NCBI GenBank assembly: GCA_021793035.1
Contig: JAJYTM010000026.1
Coordinates: 1-8,498, forward strand
DNA from: Microcaldota archaeon
GTDB lineage: Archaea; Micrarchaeota; Micrarchaeia; Micrarchaeales; Micrarchaeaceae
Direction: 5' to 3'
DNA length: 8,498 nucleotides
Numbering within the stretch: the first letter of the stretch is position 1; each line of letters opens with the position of its first letter. The translations under genes were made by a program, and so were the position numbers. Below are positions 6,412 through 8,498 of this stretch, in pieces. The notes under the pieces are model-generated. The model made no database searches. It had not been told where the DNA came from and worked only from the letters and a program-made list of their open reading frames with translations.

Positions 6412-7693
6412 ATTCCTGATGATACTGGCAGCAGTAGCGGGCCTCAGTGCCACATTCGTATATGTGTATGGGCACATAGGCACGCAGGTAGATGCGGTAT
6501 ATGGCTACCTAAACGAAACGCAGCAGAGCAATTATACTGCGAACCAGAGCAATGCTGTGGTGCGGATTGAGATGTATGCGTATGTGCCGCCCATAGCGTA
6601 TACGGGCAGGAGCAGCGGCATTGAAGTCATAGCCGCATTGCCTGCAAATACGAGCAACATGAGCATAACGCCGGAATCCCAGGATTTCAGCTTCTCGCCT
6701 GCTTATGTTTCTGTCAATGCGTCGCTATCGCCGTACATTGCGTACTTCCAGGCAGTGCCTAGGTTCGCAGGCAATGCAAGCATAAAAATCATAGCCAGAG
6801 CAGTAGAAAGCGATGGCACAGTCGCATACGAGAGCATAAACGAATCCGCTTTCGTATATGCGCCAAACACCAGCACAGGCATCGAAGGCAATTCCGCACA
6901 CGCCGCTGCAACCCTCTCGGAGAGCAACGAATCGGTCCTGTACGCACTTTCTGGGAAGGATAACGTGCCGAAGTTGGAGGAGACATCGCATTGCACGTAC
7001 ATCAACTTCTGGTACACACCATTATCGTTCCAAGCCCAATGCGGTAATGCTGCATGGGATTTCTCAATATTTTCGGATGGCTGTTACGACGCGGGCTCCA
7101 CCGGCAGGACGTATTGCGTTTATAAGGATCCTACTGGAGCGTATACGAGCAACATAACAGGACAGGGCGGCTACCTGTATAATCTGACGCTATCGCTGGC
7201 ATATGGCAACGAAACGTATATGGCTGCGGTGAACAGCAACAGGAAGGAAGCGCCTTTGCGCCTGGGAAACCTTACAAAAGGCAATGTCACAATAGGCGGG
7301 CAGGTAGATGGGCAGTCTGCACAGTCATCTTCGTCAATGGAGGTTATGGATTACAACATGAATCAGTATCCCATAGGGATAGGGGCATATGGTACCTATG
7401 GGCAGTATAGTTCGGCACTCGGTGCCAAGCTCGGCTACTATAACGGGTCTAGTATAGGATCCTCTGAATTCTCCTCGATACAGCAGAGCATAAGCTCGTA
7501 CAACACATATCTGGGAAGATTCTTGAACACGTCTGCAGCTAGTGGCTGCAGCGTGATTAATTATAGCGGGAGCCACTATCTTTCCTGCCCGGCAGCAGCG
7601 CCGCTTGACTTCACGAATATAACAGTTTACCTGGACAACTACACCACAGATGAAACGCTTTACGCAGGTGGCTCCACTATAAACTTGAGATGA
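6389..7693 (+). CDS. Large class III signal peptide pilin/adhesin, glycosylation-rich (cassette 2)
   Basis: A 434-residue protein beginning MKAQTSIEFLMILAA, a textbook class III prepilin signal with cleavage expected after Ala3 and Glu at +5, then a hydrophobic helix (about 9-27). The remaining roughly 400 residues are extracellular and rich in Ser, Thr, Asn, Tyr and Gly. They hold 20 N-x-S/T sequons and six cysteines (four in the middle at HCTY, QCGN, GCYD, YCVY; two near the end at GCSV, LSCP). Most archaeal pilins are far smaller, so this is likely a tip adhesin or specialised subunit. An in-frame GTG at 6380 would add three residues. The ATG at 6389 is chosen because GGGTGA (6378-6383) suits it and the MKAQ start matches the pilin at 5501. 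The first 23 bp overlap the preceding gene. Ligand unknown. Confidence 0.85.
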   Translation: MKAQTSIEFLMILAAVAGLSATFVYVYGHIGTQVDAVYGYLNETQQSNYTANQSNAVVRIEMYAYVPPIAYTGRSSGIEVIAALPANTSNMSITPESQDFSFSPAYVSVNASLSPYIAYFQAVPRFAGNASIKIIARAVESDGTVAYESINESAFVYAPNTSTGIEGNSAHAAATLSESNESVLYALSGKDNVPKLEETSHCTYINFWYTPLSFQAQCGNAAWDFSIFSDGCYDAGSTGRTYCVYKDPTGAYTSNITGQGGYLYNLTLSLAYGNETYMAAVNSNRKEAPLRLGNLTKGNVTIGGQVDGQSAQSSSSMEVMDYNMNQYPIGIGAYGTYGQYSSALGAKLGYYNGSSIGSSEFSSIQQSISSYNTYLGRFLNTSAASGCSVINYSGSHYLSCPAAAPLDFTNITVYLDNYTTDETLYAGGSTINLR

Positions 7694-7697
7694 TGTG

Positions 7698-8081
7698 ATG
7701 AAGCTCCAAGCCGCAATAGTCGAAGCGGCGCTCGCAGCGAGCCTGCTTGTGCTCTCAAGCACCGCAATAACTGCCATGGCATACAATACTGCAGGAGTGT
7801 ATCAAAGCCCTGCACAACAGGTTAATGCAGCGTATGACATGTTCCGCATCGTGCAGGGCAACATATCCTATGCGCAGTGCATAATCAGAGGGGGAACCTG
7901 CGCCGATGCAGAATTAGGGGAAATAATGAAGATATACAGGCTCGGCTATATAGGAATAGATGCAGGAATGCTCGATGCACACGCAGGAAATGCAACGGCA
8001 TGCAGCTCAAGGTATAGGCTTTGCGAGCCTATCGAGCTTGAAGGCCATAGCATAATGTGCATATACACTTGCGCAGGATGA
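7698..8081 (+). CDS. Cysteine-rich pilin-like protein with LQA signal (cassette 2)
   Basis: A 127-residue protein opening MKLQAAIVEAALAAS with a hydrophobic helix (about 5-28). SPAQ follows at 37-40, matching the 62-residue protein at 5837-6025. The ectodomain has six cysteines in pairs (AQCIIRGGTC, ACSSRYRLC, MCIYTC), suggesting three disulfides outside the cytoplasm, and two sequons (NIS, NAT). It lacks the canonical Q-x-S-x-E-F but has Glu close to the expected position. The ATG at 7698 lies 4 bp after the large pilin's stop, and an in-frame GTG at 7695 is an alternative. It overlaps the next gene by ATGA. Likely a minor pilin partnering the large pilin. Function otherwise unknown. Confidence 0.75.
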   Translation: MKLQAAIVEAALAASLLVLSSTAITAMAYNTAGVYQSPAQQVNAAYDMFRIVQGNISYAQCIIRGGTCADAELGEIMKIYRLGYIGIDAGMLDAHAGNATACSSRYRLCEPIELEGHSIMCIYTCAG

Positions 8082-8404
8082 TATGCTTGGCTGCATTCGG
8101 GGTGCTTGTAGCAGTATCGGCGGTTATAGCACTCACTGCATTGCTCGCCTTGAGCACCCAGGCTGGCTATAGCACAGAGGCACAGCACGCATACATGAGC
8201 TATTCATACATGCAGGAGGTCTCGGCCCTGGGGCTTTCCGCTTCTCAGTGCATAGGCATGAATGAGAGCAGCCTTGCAAGCTTCTATGAGGAGCTTGCAG
8301 CTTCTGCGAGGCTTGACGGCATAAACACCAGCTTAGAAGGGAGCATCATTACAATATATAAAGATTCATATCCCAATATATACGAGGTAGTAGACTGCGG
8401 CTAA
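8078..8404 (+). CDS. Membrane-anchored pilin-like protein, last gene of the operon (cassette 2)
   Basis: A 108-residue protein with an N-terminal hydrophobic helix (about 3-27) and an extracytoplasmic part. That part contains STEAQHAY, then MQEVSALGL, SQC, two sequons (NES, NTS), a strand-like SIITIYKD and a final VDCG. Two ectodomain cysteines could pair. The order of segments mirrors the product of 6040-6411. Start at 8078 gives a classic ATGA overlap with the upstream gene. An in-frame GTG at 8057 would add seven residues (MHIHLRR) and a basic leader, so it remains possible. There is no class III cleavage motif. Ends 21 bp before tRNA-His with no obvious T-rich terminator between. Confidence 0.7.
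   Translation: MICLAAFGVLVAVSAVIALTALLALSTQAGYSTEAQHAYMSYSYMQEVSALGLSASQCIGMNESSLASFYEELAASARLDGINTSLEGSIITIYKDSYPNIYEVVDCG
8355..8382 (+). promoter_or_regulatory. TATA-like boxes possibly serving tRNA-His
   Basis: TATATAAAG (8355-8363) is close to the archaeal TATA consensus and would start transcription near 8385, giving about a 40-nt leader removed by RNase P. TATATA at 8377-8382 would give about a 20-nt leader. Both lie inside the end of the upstream coding region, so either may be coincidental. The alternative is that the tRNA is processed from the pilus-operon transcript. Confidence 0.3.
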
Positions 8405-8425
8405 AAACCGACGCGATTCCTACGT

Positions 8426-8498
8426 GGCCTTAGTGGTGTAACGGCTTGCACGGAAGACTGTGGATCTTCTAGACCGGGTCCGACCCCCGGCTAAGGCC
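8426..8498 (+). tRNA. tRNA-His (anticodon GTG)
   Basis: Folds as a complete cloverleaf. The acceptor stem is 8427-8433 with 8491-8497, plus the extra G-1 (8426) opposite C73 (8498), the identity pair for histidyl-tRNA synthetase. The D arm has stem 8436-8439 with 8448-8451 and GG in the loop. The anticodon stem is 8453-8457 with 8465-8469, with loop CTGTGGA and anticodon GTG at 8460-8462. A 4-base variable loop is followed by the T arm, stem 8474-8478 with 8486-8490 and loop TCCGACC. The G-1 is encoded in the DNA, so no post-transcriptional G addition by Thg1 is needed. No intron is present. The window ends at C73, so whether CCA is encoded cannot be seen. Confidence 0.97.

Noticed and set aside
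7334..7786. 150-codon open frame on the minus strand across the large pilin and the next gene
   Set aside because: It spans two well-supported coding regions on the other strand and shows no domain or promoter of its own.
2421..8404. Archaellum (motility) operon
   Set aside because: FlaI- and FlaJ-like genes are present, but FlaF, FlaG, FlaH and archaellin-type genes are not. The pilins carry class III pilus signals, so an adhesion/uptake pilus fits better.
1..8498. CRISPR array, insertion sequence, or toxin-antitoxin pair
   Set aside because: No regularly spaced repeats, transposase, terminal inverted repeats or toxin-like small gene pair were seen on either strand.

Overview
The window reads as archaeal. 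The evidence is an ATP-dependent DNA ligase of the archaeal/eukaryal type, TATA-box promoters in place of bacterial -35/-10 boxes, a probably leaderless regulator gene, small pilins with class III (QxSxEF) signal sequences, and a tRNA-His whose extra 5' G is encoded in the DNA. Base composition is moderate, with frequent ATA (Ile) and AGG (Arg) codons. Compact overlapping genes and class III pilins would fit a DPANN archaeon such as a Micrarchaeota/ARMAN relative. That placement is inference, because no marker here settles the lineage.

Layout: bases 1-169 are a non-coding promoter region with a strong small hairpin and two TATA-like boxes. Bases 170-1939 (+) encode a complete replicative/repair DNA ligase. 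Convergent to it, 9 bp away, is a small winged-helix DNA-binding protein (1949-2275, -). A 145-bp AT-rich divergent intergenic region follows and carries two adjacent perfect dyads; the second overlaps the TATA box of the next operon. From 2421 to 8404 (+) runs one tightly packed operon of nine genes with gaps of 16 bp or less, or overlaps. It holds a FlaI/PilB/TadA-type secretion ATPase, two consecutive membrane proteins that together look like one FlaJ/TadC platform protein, and six or seven small-to-large pilin-like proteins. A tRNA-His(GTG) begins 21 bp after the last stop codon and ends at the last base of the window.

The operon looks like a type IV pilus or pilus-like surface filament system: a cytoplasmic ATPase drives an inner-membrane platform that assembles pilins with one N-terminal hydrophobic helix. 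Archaellum-specific genes (FlaF, FlaG, FlaH) are absent, so this is more likely an adhesion or uptake pilus than a motility filament. No prepilin peptidase is present in the window.

The most interesting pattern is that the pilin section appears to be two copies of a three-gene cassette. Each copy has a MKAQxSxEF class III pilin, then a short M(R/K)LQA protein with a shared SPAQ motif, then a membrane-anchored protein with a TE...QE...GL helical region. The second copy is much enlarged: its pilin is 434 residues with 20 N-glycosylation sequons and six cysteines. The winged-helix gene upstream, with dyads over the pilus promoter, is a natural candidate regulator; this is inferred from position only.
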